Numbered from the stretch's first letter, positions 1 to 9,576 are shown. The stretch is DNA of 22,680 bases from an uncultured Emergencia sp. (GCA_937997955.1 CALLDR010000151.1:1-22680); one strand, 5' to 3'. Translations and numbers: made by a program. Notes: generated by a model not told the origin, from the letters alone.

Positions 1-1
1 G

Positions 2-199
2 CTGCGATATGGCGAGACGGAAGAAGCGGCAAAGGCGGCCAAGCCGGTAGCCCTGCCCAAAGACCAGTTCAGTTATGAGATAAGGGGTCTGGAAAGCGGG
101 AAGCCGTATTATTTCCTGCTTTCGGAGCAGAGCAGAGCCAAGGACGGAACGCTGACTGAGGAGCTGCGTCCTTACGGCACGCTACTGGTCCAGGCATAG
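2..199 (+). CDS. C-terminal end of an unidentified protein (partial, fibronectin III-like tail)
   Basis: An open frame enters from the left edge and ends at a TAG at 197-199, giving the last 65 residues of a protein. The readable tail contains YEIRGLESGKPYYFLL followed by a DGTLTEEL turn and a final beta-like GTLLVQA. The spacing of a GL..G..YYF strand and a following strand resembles the end of a fibronectin type III or other beta-sandwich domain, but this is a weak resemblance on a short fragment. The start and the rest of the protein lie outside the window, so no function is assigned. An intrinsic terminator follows 20 bases after the stop, so this gene ends its own transcription unit and is not cotranscribed with asd. 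Confidence 0.6.
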   Translation: MRYGETEEAAKAAKPVALPKDQFSYEIRGLESGKPYYFLLSEQSRAKDGTLTEELRPYGTLLVQA

Positions 200-218
200 G
201 ATAGAATCTATTTTTCGA

Positions 219-266
219 AGAATGGGACAGGAATTTATCAAATTTACCGGTTCCATTCTTTTTCTT
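219..266 (+). terminator. Intrinsic terminator of the upstream partial gene
   Basis: The arm at 219-231 (AGAATGGGACAGG) pairs with 247-259 (CCGGTTCCATTCT) in a 13-position stem with one G-T wobble and one mismatch. The loop is 15 bases and is followed by TTTTCTT. It lies 20 bases after the stop codon of the preceding gene and separates it from asd. Confidence 0.85.
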
Positions 267-270
267 ATGG

Positions 271-299
271 TTGAATTCTCAAGAATAAAATGGTAAAAT
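271..299 (+). promoter_or_regulatory. Sigma-A promoter for the asd gene cluster
   Basis: TTGAAT (271-276) and TAAAAT (294-299) are separated by 17 bases, close to the sigma-A consensus. The predicted start is near 306, leaving a leader of about 90 bases before asd. The promoter lies directly after the terminator of the previous gene, as expected for the first promoter of a new unit. Confidence 0.7.
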
Positions 300-305
300 A
301 AAACG

Positions 306-362
306 ATATGGCATACCCTTGTGACAGGGGGGCGAGGGTGCCGCAGACCATAGTGCATGGTA
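306..362 (+). promoter_or_regulatory. Possible structured 5' leader of asd
   Basis: Within the predicted asd leader, CCCT (316-319) can pair with AGGG (326-329). Alternatively GGCA (310-313) plus CCC (316-318) can pair with GGGTGCC (336-342), leaving a two-base bulge. These two pairings share the same C tract and exclude each other. A separate perfect hairpin, ACCAT (347-351) with ATGGT (357-361), follows. I do not recognise a known riboswitch class. The structure could be a regulatory leader or simply chance pairing in a G-rich stretch. Confidence 0.3.
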
Positions 363-398
363 AATCATAAAGTAAAATAATGTAAAGGAGATAGATCA

Positions 399-1499
399 AT
401 GAGACAGTTGGAAAAGAAATTAAAAGTTGGTATCTTAGGCGGAACGGGCATGGTCGGCCAGAGATTCATCTCTCTGCTGGAAAACCACCCGTGGTTTGAG
501 GTGACCACCATCGCGGCCAGCGCGAGAAGCGCGGGCAAGACCTATGAAGAAGCCGTAGGAGGCAGATGGAAGATGACCACGCCGATGCCGGAAAAGGTAA
601 AGAATATAAAGGTTATGGACGTCAGCGACGTAGAAGCGGTAGCCAAGACGGTAGATTTCGTTTTCAGCGCCGTAGATATGTCCAAAGATGAGATCAAGGC
701 CATCGAAGAAGCTTACGCGAAGACTGAGACCCCTGTGGTATCCAACAACAGCGCGCACAGATGGACCCCGGACGTACCGATGGTCGTGCCTGAAATCAAC
801 ATCGGCCACTTTGACGTGATCCAGTATCAGAAGAAGAGACTGGGGACGAAGAGAGGCTTTATCGCCGTAAAGCCGAACTGCTCTATTCAGGGCTACATTC
901 CGGCCTTGGCCGCGTGGGCAGAATACGAGCCGTATGAAGTGGTCGTTACCACCTATCAGGCTATTTCCGGCGCTGGCAAGACCTTTGCCGACTGGCCGGA
1001 AATGGTAGAAAACATCATTCCGTATATCGGCGGAGAGGAAGAGAAGAGCGAACAGGAGCCGCTGCGTATCCTGGGACACATCGACGAGGAACAGGGCGTC
1101 ATCGTCAAAGCCCAGGAGCCGGTCATTACCAGCCAGTGCGTCAGAGTACCGGTGCTTGATGGTCATACAGCCGCCGCGTTCATCAAATTCAGAAAGAAGC
1201 CGACCAAAGAACAGCTGATCCAGAAGCTGAGAGAGTTCAAGGGCTTCCCGCAGGAGGCGGAGCTTCCTAACGCGCCGAAGCAGTTTATCCATTATCTGGA
1301 GGAAGACGACAGACCGCAGGTTAAGCTGGACGTAAACTGTGAAAACGGCTTCGGTGTCTCCATCGGCAGACTGAGAGAAGATACTGTTTACGATTTTAAA
1401 TTCATCGGACTTGCGCATAATACAGTGAGAGGCGCTGCTGGCGGCGCTGTGCTGTGCGCGGAATCCCTGGTAGAAAAAGGATACATTGAAAGCAAATAG
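399..1499 (+). CDS. asd: Aspartate-semialdehyde dehydrogenase, archaeal/fungal type
   Basis: This cytosolic enzyme reduces L-aspartyl-4-phosphate to aspartate-4-semialdehyde with NADPH, the branch point to lysine/diaminopimelate, threonine and methionine. The 366-residue protein starts with the Rossmann nucleotide-binding motif GILGGTGMVGQ (residues 11-21). The catalytic cysteine is Cys161 in KPNCSIQG, and the probable acid/base histidine is His256 in LDGHTAA. A C-terminal GLAHNTVRGAAGG segment is typical of the dimerisation and NADP-binding end. The length and the PNCSIQG form match the archaeal/fungal subfamily rather than the common bacterial one. The ATG at 399 has AAAGGAG at a suitable distance. 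uppP begins 14 bases downstream, so the two are probably cotranscribed. A long open frame on the opposite strand is a shadow. Confidence 0.95.
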   Translation: MRQLEKKLKVGILGGTGMVGQRFISLLENHPWFEVTTIAASARSAGKTYEEAVGGRWKMTTPMPEKVKNIKVMDVSDVEAVAKTVDFVFSAVDMSKDEIKAIEEAYAKTETPVVSNNSAHRWTPDVPMVVPEINIGHFDVIQYQKKRLGTKRGFIAVKPNCSIQGYIPALAAWAEYEPYEVVVTTYQAISGAGKTFADWPEMVENIIPYIGGEEEKSEQEPLRILGHIDEEQGVIVKAQEPVITSQCVRVPVLDGHTAAAFIKFRKKPTKEQLIQKLREFKGFPQEAELPNAPKQFIHYLEEDDRPQVKLDVNCENGFGVSIGRLREDTVYDFKFIGLAHNTVRGAAGGAVLCAESLVEKGYIESK

Positions 1500-1513
1500 G
1501 GGGGTAAAAACAA

Positions 1514-2350
1514 TTGGGTTATCTTGAAGCGGTTATTTTAGGGCTGGTGCAGGGACTGGCGGAGTTCCTGCCTATCAGCAGTTCCGGCCATCTGGCCCTG
1601 CTGCAGAATATTTTCGGGGTTAAGGGGGACCAGGTGCTGTTTTTTACCGTGCTGCTCCATGTGGGAACGCTGGTATCTGTGTTCATCATCTATTGGAGGG
1701 ACATCTGCGAGCTGATCGTAGAGCTGGTCCTGACCATTAAGGATCTCTGCACGGGCAAAGGACTGCGTCTGGCTGAGCGGCCAGTGCGAAAGCTGGGCGT
1801 GATGATCATCGTGGCGACCATACCGACGGCGCTGATCGGTCTTTTGTTCAACGACATCTTTAACGGACTGTATCTGTCATTACTGGCCATCGGCATCGGA
1901 TTCCTGATTACCGGCGTCCTCATGTTCCTGGCCGAAAGAATGGGATCTGCACACAAAGGCATCGAAAAGATGAACTTCCGAAACGCTGTTTTCATCGGTG
2001 TCCTGCAGGGAATCGCCATCTATCCAGGCATTTCCCGGTCAGGATCCACGCTGGTAGGCGGACTGACCACCGGTCTGGAGCGGACCTTCGCCGTCAAATT
2101 CGCGTTCCTCATTTCGATTCCGTCCATTTTGGGATCCGTGGTGCTGGAGCTGCCGGACGCCATCAAAGAGGGCATCGACCCGCAGCTGATCGGACCGATC
2201 CTGGCAGGCATGGCCGTAGCCGCCGTATCTGGATTCATCGCCATCAAAACCATGATCCAGATCGTATCAAAGAAGAAATTGAGCTATTTTTCCTATTACG
2301 TCTGGGCGCTGGGCATCTTTACCATCGCTTACAGCTTCCTGAAAGCATAG
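1514..2350 (+). CDS. uppP: Undecaprenyl-diphosphatase (UppP/BacA)
   Basis: This integral membrane enzyme dephosphorylates undecaprenyl diphosphate to the monophosphate carrier used for peptidoglycan and other wall polymers; family members confer bacitracin tolerance. The 278-residue protein is highly hydrophobic with several membrane spans. The two family signatures are present. QGLAEFLPISSSGHL (13-27) holds the glutamate and serine/histidine residues, and PGISRSGST (171-179) holds Arg175. His49 lies in LLHVGT. The start is the TTG at 1514, preceded by a GGGGGG run about 9 bases upstream, and it places the QGLAE motif at the usual distance from the N terminus. It sits 14 bases after asd and 31 bases before the FtsK gene. 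Confidence 0.95.
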   Translation: MGYLEAVILGLVQGLAEFLPISSSGHLALLQNIFGVKGDQVLFFTVLLHVGTLVSVFIIYWRDICELIVELVLTIKDLCTGKGLRLAERPVRKLGVMIIVATIPTALIGLLFNDIFNGLYLSLLAIGIGFLITGVLMFLAERMGSAHKGIEKMNFRNAVFIGVLQGIAIYPGISRSGSTLVGGLTTGLERTFAVKFAFLISIPSILGSVVLELPDAIKEGIDPQLIGPILAGMAVAAVSGFIAIKTMIQIVSKKKLSYFSYYVWALGIFTIAYSFLKA

Positions 2351-2381
2351 GGAATATAAGGTTCGTCTAGGAGGAAAGGTA

Positions 2382-5177
2382 TTGGCGCAACAAAAGAAGA
2401 AACCTGGCAGACCGCCGGGATCAAAGAACAAAAAAAAGACGGATCCAGCCAAGGAAAAGGCCAGAGCCGAAATTCAGGAAATGCAGGCGCGGCGTAAGGC
2501 TGACAAGCGGGTCATCGACGAGATCTGGGGCATCATTTTCATCGCTGTCGGTATCTTTCTTTTCGCTGCCGTAAAGTTTCACGCGGCGGGCGAACTGGGA
2601 AACGATATCGGCGATGGGCTGAAAGGCGTTTTCGGCCTGATGGGGCTGGTACTGCCCTGGTATCTGGCCGTTTTTGGCGCGCTTCTCTTTGCCAATAAGA
2701 CGGTGCACATCAGCACCAGATCCTTTGCCCTGGCTTTTCTGGTGCTTCTGATGCTTTGTCTGGTCAATTCAGGCCGGTTCATCGACAGTGAAGCCCTCGT
2801 TTACGAATTTGGAACCTTTTACGACAAAGGCGTCCTTTTGCAGGGCGGCGGCGTCTTTGGCATGACCGTCGGAACCTTCCTGGTGAAGACCATCGGCATG
2901 GTGGGGCTGTACGTGTTTTCCATCGTGGCCATTATCGTATGCCTGCTTCTGGTCATCAATACGCCGGTATCCCGGGGCATTGAAAAGATCGCCAGCAAAG
3001 CGGAGGAGCACAGACTGCTGCGGGAGAAGCTCAAAGCCGAAGATGCCTCTCCCTTTGAGCCGGAAACCGAAGCGGAGCCCTTTGTGGGAACTGCGCCGAA
3101 GTCAGCTGCAGCGGCTCCGAAGAAGAAGGAAACGGAGAACCAATTATCCATGCTGGCCGACGGCCACGACATTAAGATCATTACGCCCTATGACGATGAA
3201 GGTCCTTTGGGACGTGATTCGGAGAAAGGAAGCGGCAGACTTTCTGATAAAAGCAGTACATCTAAGAACAAGAAGAGCAAGGTGCTGGAATACATGAGCG
3301 ACACCAGCCTGTTTTCTTCCGACAAGAAGACGAAGAAAATGGAAGACGAGAGCGCAGCGGGCTACGGTTTGGACGGACACCGGGCAGAACCGGCTAAAAG
3401 CGGAGGCTATGGCCTTGAAGGCAAGGTGGATTACGGAGCGGGCCGCGGCCTGGACGGCCAGGTAGACTATGGCGGGGGCTATGGTCTCGACGGCAGAGCG
3501 TCCTTCGGCAGCGGCGCGCCGGCGGACCGGGGGCTGGGCAGCGTGGAGAACACCTTTGTTAAAGCGGACAAAAATACCGGAGCCGCGAAGCCGACCCGCA
3601 GGGGGGCCGAGGGAGTTTCCGCCGGTATTCCCGGCGTGATCCAGACAGAAGAACCCGCAAAGCTGACAAAAAAGGAGGCCAGCTCTATCACTCTGGACCC
3701 CAATGAGGTCGCCATGCAGACCCAGGTGCTCCAGTACAAGAAGCCGCCGATCAGTCTGCTGAACAAGCCGCAGCCGGTCAATAAAGGCAATATCAACAGC
3801 AATCTGAAGATGAAGGCCGCCAAGCTGGAGGAAACGCTGCAGAATTTCCACGTGGACGCCAGGGTCATTCAGGTGACCCAGGGTCCTGCGATCACCCGGT
3901 ATGAAATACAGCCTAACGTGGGCGTCAAGGTCAGCAGCATCGTCCGCCTGGCCGACGATATCGCCCTGAACCTGGAGGCTAAGAGCATCCGTATCGAAGC
4001 GCCGATCCCGGGCAAAGCCGCCGTGGGCATCGAGGTGGAAAACGACAAGATCAACATGGTCACCCTGAGGGAGATCATCGATTCAGAGGAATTTAAATCA
4101 GCCAAGTCCAAGATCACCTTTGCCGTCGGCAAGGATATCGCGGGAAAAGCCATCGTGGCGGACCTGAAAGGGATGCCCCATCTGCTCATCGCGGGTTCCA
4201 CTGGCTCTGGCAAGAGCGTGTGCATCAACAGCATCATCACCAGTATCCTGTACAAGGCGGATCCAGACGAGGTCAAGCTGGTCCTCATCGACCCGAAGGT
4301 GGTGGAACTGGGCAATTACAACGGGATTCCACATCTTCTGATCCCGGTGGTCACAGAGCCTGCCAAGGCGGCCGCCGCCCTGAACTGGGCAGTGGCGGAG
4401 ATGACCGACCGATATAAGAAGTTCGCGGAAAACCAGGTCAGAGATCTGGAAAGCTATAACGATACCATGAGGCTCATGGGAGAGACCGATCAGGTCATGC
4501 CGCAGATCGTCATCATCATCGACGAGCTGGCCGACCTGATGATGGCCGCGCCGTCCCAGGTGGAGGAGTCCATCTGCCGTCTGGCTCAGATGGCGAGAGC
4601 CGCCGGCATGCATTTGATCGTGGCGACTCAGAGACCGTCGGTGGATATCATCACCGGCGTGATCAAGGCCAACATTCCGTCCCGGATCGCCTTTGCCGTA
4701 TCGTCGCAGTTTGACTCCCGGACCATTTTGGACATGTCCGGCGCCGAAAAACTGGTGGGAAAGGGCGATATGCTCTTCAATCCGCTGGGCATGGGCAAGC
4801 CGGTGCGCGTACAGGGCGCCTTTGTGTCCGACGGGGAGGTACATAATGTCATCGAATACGTCAAGGGCCAGGCGCCGGAGACAGAGTATGCCGGAGATGT
4901 GATGAACACCATCGAGAAGGGCAACCTGCCTGCCGGAAAGGCCGACGACGGGGACGAGCTGCTGCAGGAGGCCATAGAGTGCGTGGTCAGCGCTGGACAG
5001 GCGTCGGTATCCATGCTGCAGCGGCGTTTCAGAATAGGCTATAACAGGGCGGCAAGGATCGTGGACATGATGGAAGCCAGAGGCATCGTCGGTCCGCAGG
5101 ACGGCAGCAGGCCGAGACAGGTCCTGCTCAGCGAGGAAGAGCTTGCGGCTATGAAAAGTGAAGTGGAGAATCAATGA
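2382..5177 (+). CDS. ftsK: DNA translocase FtsK/SpoIIIE
   Basis: This membrane-anchored AAA+ motor pumps double-stranded DNA during chromosome segregation at the division or sporulation septum. The 931 residues comprise a basic N terminus, about four membrane spans (roughly 47-67, 83-105, 114-130 and 165-193), and a long low-complexity linker (200-440) with repeated GYGLDG-like units at 327-379. The motor follows, with Walker A GSTGSGKS (605-612), Walker B VIIIDE (710-715) and the ATQRPSVDIITG signature (748-759). A winged-helix gamma domain (858-916) provides sequence-specific DNA recognition. The start is a TTG with AGGAGG seven bases upstream. The stop overlaps the rimO start by four bases (ATGA), implying coupled translation. 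Whether it acts mainly in division or sporulation cannot be told from sequence. Confidence 0.95.
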   Translation: MAQQKKKPGRPPGSKNKKKTDPAKEKARAEIQEMQARRKADKRVIDEIWGIIFIAVGIFLFAAVKFHAAGELGNDIGDGLKGVFGLMGLVLPWYLAVFGALLFANKTVHISTRSFALAFLVLLMLCLVNSGRFIDSEALVYEFGTFYDKGVLLQGGGVFGMTVGTFLVKTIGMVGLYVFSIVAIIVCLLLVINTPVSRGIEKIASKAEEHRLLREKLKAEDASPFEPETEAEPFVGTAPKSAAAAPKKKETENQLSMLADGHDIKIITPYDDEGPLGRDSEKGSGRLSDKSSTSKNKKSKVLEYMSDTSLFSSDKKTKKMEDESAAGYGLDGHRAEPAKSGGYGLEGKVDYGAGRGLDGQVDYGGGYGLDGRASFGSGAPADRGLGSVENTFVKADKNTGAAKPTRRGAEGVSAGIPGVIQTEEPAKLTKKEASSITLDPNEVAMQTQVLQYKKPPISLLNKPQPVNKGNINSNLKMKAAKLEETLQNFHVDARVIQVTQGPAITRYEIQPNVGVKVSSIVRLADDIALNLEAKSIRIEAPIPGKAAVGIEVENDKINMVTLREIIDSEEFKSAKSKITFAVGKDIAGKAIVADLKGMPHLLIAGSTGSGKSVCINSIITSILYKADPDEVKLVLIDPKVVELGNYNGIPHLLIPVVTEPAKAAAALNWAVAEMTDRYKKFAENQVRDLESYNDTMRLMGETDQVMPQIVIIIDELADLMMAAPSQVEESICRLAQMARAAGMHLIVATQRPSVDIITGVIKANIPSRIAFAVSSQFDSRTILDMSGAEKLVGKGDMLFNPLGMGKPVRVQGAFVSDGEVHNVIEYVKGQAPETEYAGDVMNTIEKGNLPAGKADDGDELLQEAIECVVSAGQASVSMLQRRFRIGYNRAARIVDMMEARGIVGPQDGSRPRQVLLSEEELAAMKSEVENQ

Positions 5178-6490
5178 AGATATATATAGATACCCTGGGC
5201 TGTCCCAAGAATTTCAATGATTCGCAGATGGCGGCCGGGATTTTGGAAGAACATCAAAACGTGGTCGTGGACACGCCGGAGGAGGCCGACGTCATTATGG
5301 TCAACACCTGCGGCTTTATCAACGACGCCAAGACCGAGTCCATCGAGAGGATCTTCGACATGGCCGCGTACAAAGAGGATGGCAAGCTGCTGGTGGTTTC
5401 CGGATGTCTTGCCCAGCGGTACGCGGAGGAGCTGCACGAGGAGATGCCGGAGGTGGACCTGTTCATCGGCGTCAACGAGTACGAAAACCTTCCGGAGCTT
5501 TTAGATGAATTATCAAAGGGTGTCCGCCGCGGCGTTGTCAGCCATCTCTGCGATGACGGCTTTCTGGACCGTTACGTCCGGAAGCTGCCGGAGAATCCGT
5601 ATTCCGCAACCATCAAGATCGCGGAAGGCTGCAACAACGTCTGCGCTTACTGTGTGATCCCCAAGATCCGGGGCAGATACAGAAGCAAGCGGGAGGAAGA
5701 TATTCTGGCAGAAGCAGAGGCATTGGCCGCGGCTGGCTGCAAGGAGCTGATCCTCATCGCCCAGGACGTGACCTATTACGGCATGGATCTGTACGGCGAG
5801 CTGCGCCTCGCCAAGCTGCTCCGCAGGCTGTGCCGCGTCGACGGCATCCGCTGGATCCGCCTGATGTACTGCTATGAGGACAGGATCACCGATGAACTGA
5901 TCCAGACCATGGCGGAAGAAGAGAAGATCTGCGACTATCTGGACATTCCGATCCAGCACGCCAGCGACCAGGTGCTGGCGGCCATGAACCGCAGATCTAC
6001 ATCGGCGTCCATAGCGGATACGATACGCCGTCTGAAGGAGGCCATGCCGGATATCCATATCAGGACGACTTTGATCGTAGGTTTTCCAGGCGAGACAGAG
6101 GAGGACTTCGACACTCTGTGCGATTTCGTAGAGGAACAGCGCTTCGCGCGGCTGGGCGTATTCGCCTATTCCCGGGAGGAGAACACCCCCGCGGGGGAGA
6201 GGGAAGACCAGATCGATGAATCGGTCAAGGAACAGCGTCTGGATCACATCATGCGCAGACAGCTGGATATTTCGCTGGAACTGAACCGGGAGAAGATCGG
6301 AAAGACCTTTGAGGTGCTGGTGGAGGAGAGAGACGAGGACGGCAGCTACATCGGCCGGACCGCCTTTGACGCTCCAGAGATCGACAACTCCGTCATCTTC
6401 ACTTCGGCCAGAGACCTTGTGCCGGGAGATTTTGTCCGGGTTTTGATCGATGACGCTTTTGACTATGATATCGTTGGAACGGAGGTTTAA
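5174..6490 (+). CDS. rimO: Ribosomal protein S12 methylthiotransferase RimO
   Basis: RimO is a radical-SAM enzyme that adds a methylthio group to the conserved aspartate of ribosomal protein S12 using two iron-sulfur clusters. In the N-terminal UPF0004 domain, Cys10, Cys46 and Cys78 (in TLGCPKN, NTCGFI and SGCLAQ) bind the auxiliary cluster. The radical-SAM motif is CNNVCAYC with Cys153, Cys157 and Cys160. A C-terminal TRAM domain covers roughly residues 374-438. The 438-residue length is normal. The form TLGCPKN and the acidic, short N terminus favour RimO over MiaB, which carries a longer N terminus. The gene overlaps ftsK by four bases and is followed two bases later by the pgsA-type gene, so it lies inside a tightly packed operon. 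Confidence 0.93.
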   Translation: MKIYIDTLGCPKNFNDSQMAAGILEEHQNVVVDTPEEADVIMVNTCGFINDAKTESIERIFDMAAYKEDGKLLVVSGCLAQRYAEELHEEMPEVDLFIGVNEYENLPELLDELSKGVRRGVVSHLCDDGFLDRYVRKLPENPYSATIKIAEGCNNVCAYCVIPKIRGRYRSKREEDILAEAEALAAAGCKELILIAQDVTYYGMDLYGELRLAKLLRRLCRVDGIRWIRLMYCYEDRITDELIQTMAEEEKICDYLDIPIQHASDQVLAAMNRRSTSASIADTIRRLKEAMPDIHIRTTLIVGFPGETEEDFDTLCDFVEEQRFARLGVFAYSREENTPAGEREDQIDESVKEQRLDHIMRRQLDISLELNREKIGKTFEVLVEERDEDGSYIGRTAFDAPEIDNSVIFTSARDLVPGDFVRVLIDDAFDYDIVGTEV

Positions 6491-6492
6491 CC

Positions 6493-7035
6493 ATGAATTT
6501 ACCTAATAAGCTGACTATCGCCAGAGTCGTCGCCGTGCCTTTTTTCATCGCGGCATACATGACGGGCTTTTACCTTGTGGCGTTTGTCCTGTTTATCGCG
6601 GCTTCTCTGACGGATATGCTGGACGGCAAGATCGCGAGAAAATACAATCTGGTGACCAACTTCGGAAAGATCATGGACCCGCTGGCGGACAAGATTCTGG
6701 TCTACTCCGCCTTTTGCCTGATGGTGGAGGACGGCACTGTGCCGGGCTGGATGCTGATCGTGATCCTCGCCAGAGAGTTTACCGTGGCAGGCATGCGCAC
6801 CGTCGCCGCTTCAGAAGGAACGGTTATCGCGGCGGGTATGAGCGGCAAGATCAAAACGGTGCTGCAGATGATCGCCGTGCCGCTGCTCCTGCTGGCTCCT
6901 GCCCTGTCTCAGGCAGAACAGGCCCAGTATGTCTGCGGTCTGGCGGGCCAGGTGTTCCTGTGGGCGTCTCTGATCATGACTGTGTATTCCGGGGCAGAGT
7001 ACATTTTGAAAAACAGAAGCGTATTTTCGATGTAA
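6493..7035 (+). CDS. pgsA: CDP-diacylglycerol–glycerol-3-phosphate 3-phosphatidyltransferase (PgsA type)
   Basis: This membrane enzyme joins CDP-diacylglycerol and glycerol-3-phosphate to give phosphatidylglycerophosphate, the first committed step to phosphatidylglycerol and cardiolipin. The 180-residue protein carries the CDP-alcohol phosphotransferase signature DGxxARx8GxxxDxxxD exactly: Asp44, Gly45, Ala48, Arg49, Gly58, Asp62 and Asp66. An additional Asp41 is three residues upstream. Several membrane spans surround the motif. The N terminus MNLPNKLTIAR is typical of PgsA. The ATG at 6493 follows GGAGG (6481-6485), two bases after the rimO stop. Position between rimO and cinA is the usual one in Bacillota. 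Confidence 0.92.
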   Translation: MNLPNKLTIARVVAVPFFIAAYMTGFYLVAFVLFIAASLTDMLDGKIARKYNLVTNFGKIMDPLADKILVYSAFCLMVEDGTVPGWMLIVILAREFTVAGMRTVAASEGTVIAAGMSGKIKTVLQMIAVPLLLLAPALSQAEQAQYVCGLAGQVFLWASLIMTVYSGAEYILKNRSVFSM

Positions 7036-7050
7036 TTTGGAGGTAAACAG

Positions 7051-8316
7051 ATGAAAACTGCGGTTTTGAGCGTCGGAACCGAAATTCTTTTCGGACAGAT
7101 TACGAACACCAATACGGTATTTCTTTCCCAGCAGCTGAACCTGCTGGGTTTTGACGTTATGTATCACTACACTGTGGGAGACAATTCGGACCGGCTGGCC
7201 GACATCATACAGATGGCCTTTCGGGACTGCGACCTGGTCATAACCACGGGCGGACTGGGGCCGACAGAGGACGACCTGACCAAAGAAACCGCCTGCCAGG
7301 TGATGGAAGATGTTCTGGTGCGCCATGAGCCGTCTTTTCTGGCCCTGGAGGAGAGCGCGAGGCGGAGAGGGAGACCTTTGACGCAGAACAACTACAAGCA
7401 GGCCATGATGCCCAGCAGGGCGGAGGTCTTTGACAATGACGCCGGAACAGCGCCCGGTTTCGCGTTATCAAAAGATGGAAAAACCATCATCTGTATGCCG
7501 GGGCCGCCGCGGGAGATGACCCGCATGTGGCAGCGCCGGGTACGGCCATATCTGGAAAAACGGCAGAACAGCGTGATCCATTACAAGGTGCTGCGCTGCT
7601 TCGGCATCGGGGAGTCCGCCCTGGAGACGGGGCTGCTTCCGCTGATCGACGGCCAGACAGATCCGACCCTGGCCACCTATGCCAAAGAGGGGGAGTGCAG
7701 CGTGCGGATCGCGTCAAAGCGCGCGACCCTGGAGGAAGCACAGGCCGCCGTGTCGGATATGATACGGCAGGTCCGCGAGAAGGTGGGAGAATATATCTAC
7801 AGCGAAGAGGACGAAGAACTGGCTCAGGTCGTAGGGAGAAAGCTGATCGACAGAAATATCTCCATCTCCTCCTGCGAGTCCTGCACCGGAGGCATGTTCG
7901 GCGCGGCGCTGACGTCGGTGCCGGGCATTTCAGCGGTATTTGACAGGAGCCTTGTGACCTACACCTGGAAGGCTAAGATGGAGGAGCTGGGCGTAAAGGA
8001 AGAGACTTTGCTGGCCCATACGGCGGAGAGCCGGGAGGTGGCCGCTGAAATGGCGGAGGGCCTTGCCGCGAAGACGGGAAGCCGGATCTGCATCTCTGTA
8101 ACCGGTCTGGCCGGGCCGGACGGCGGCAGCGAAGAAAAGCCGGTGGGAACCATGTTCATCGGATGCTGTTTTGATGGAAGGACCGTGGTCCGGGATCTGC
8201 GGGGCAGAAATGTGAACCGGCAGTGGAACCGTCATTACGCGGTGCTTTCCATGCTGGATCTGGTCAATCAGGTTCTCGACGGACGAATGGAAACATTAAT
8301 CTCGAGTTACAAATGA
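7051..8316 (+). CDS. cinA: CinA: MoaB-like domain fused to nicotinamide-nucleotide amidohydrolase
   Basis: The protein has 421 residues, the normal length. The N-terminal half is a MoaB/MogA-like domain with TTGGLGPTEDDLT (65-77); in characterised family members this part has ADP-ribose pyrophosphatase activity. The C-terminal half is a PncC-type NMN deamidase domain with SCESCTGG (274-281) and TGLAGPDGG (351-359), which form the active site. The family recycles nicotinamide mononucleotide and is linked historically to competence in Bacillus and Streptococcus, where cinA precedes recA as it does here. GGAGG precedes the ATG by a suitable distance and the gap from pgsA is 15 bases. No clear terminator follows, so readthrough into recA is possible. 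Confidence 0.93.
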   Translation: MKTAVLSVGTEILFGQITNTNTVFLSQQLNLLGFDVMYHYTVGDNSDRLADIIQMAFRDCDLVITTGGLGPTEDDLTKETACQVMEDVLVRHEPSFLALEESARRRGRPLTQNNYKQAMMPSRAEVFDNDAGTAPGFALSKDGKTIICMPGPPREMTRMWQRRVRPYLEKRQNSVIHYKVLRCFGIGESALETGLLPLIDGQTDPTLATYAKEGECSVRIASKRATLEEAQAAVSDMIRQVREKVGEYIYSEEDEELAQVVGRKLIDRNISISSCESCTGGMFGAALTSVPGISAVFDRSLVTYTWKAKMEELGVKEETLLAHTAESREVAAEMAEGLAAKTGSRICISVTGLAGPDGGSEEKPVGTMFIGCCFDGRTVVRDLRGRNVNRQWNRHYAVLSMLDLVNQVLDGRMETLISSYK

Positions 8317-8338
8317 TACTGAAAATGTAAAAAAATGC

Positions 8339-8367
8339 TTGACGTCTGTCATAGAGTGTTGTATACT
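8339..8367 (+). promoter_or_regulatory. Distal sigma-A promoter of recA
   Basis: TTGACG (8339-8344) and TATACT (8362-8367) are 17 bases apart, a close match to the sigma-A consensus. It lies 23 bases after the cinA stop and about 100 bases before recA. The -10 region sits inside a short inverted repeat, GTATA (8361-8365) with TATAC (8371-8375), whose role is unknown. Confidence 0.7.
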
Positions 8368-8412
8368 GGTTATACCAATTATTTACACATTTGACCACTG
8401 GCAAGAAAAAGC

Positions 8413-8441
8413 TTGACCAGAGGCTGCCGATAGGGTATTAT
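8413..8441 (+). promoter_or_regulatory. Proximal sigma-A promoter of recA
   Basis: TTGACC (8413-8418) and TATTAT (8436-8441) are separated by 17 bases. The predicted start is near 8448, immediately at the LexA box. This would be the SOS-controlled promoter, in tandem with the distal one. Confidence 0.65.
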
Positions 8442-8448
8442 TAAAAGA

Positions 8449-8460
8449 GAACAAATGTTC
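8449..8460 (+). promoter_or_regulatory. LexA (SOS) box of recA
   Basis: GAACAAATGTTC matches the core of the Gram-positive LexA/DinR operator (GAAC-N4-GTTC, inner bases RNRY = AAAT). The outer C and G of the full consensus are A and A here. The box starts seven bases after the proximal -10 element, so bound LexA would cover the transcription start. It also lies just upstream of the GGAGG ribosome binding site (8465-8469). Confidence 0.75.
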
Positions 8461-8475
8461 ATGCGGAGGTAGAGA

Positions 8476-9576
<1,101 letters not shown>

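Noticed and set aside
200..398. tRNA or known riboswitch in the intergenic region before asd
   Set aside because: No cloverleaf or recognised riboswitch core was seen; only a terminator, a promoter and short hairpins.
435..1418. Long open frame on the minus strand opposite asd
   Set aside because: It has no ribosome binding site or recognisable motif, and the plus strand encodes a complete Asd with all catalytic residues.
4098..5174. 358-codon minus-strand open frame opposite the FtsK motor domain
   Set aside because: The composition mirrors the FtsK codons, there is no family motif, and the sense frame is certain.
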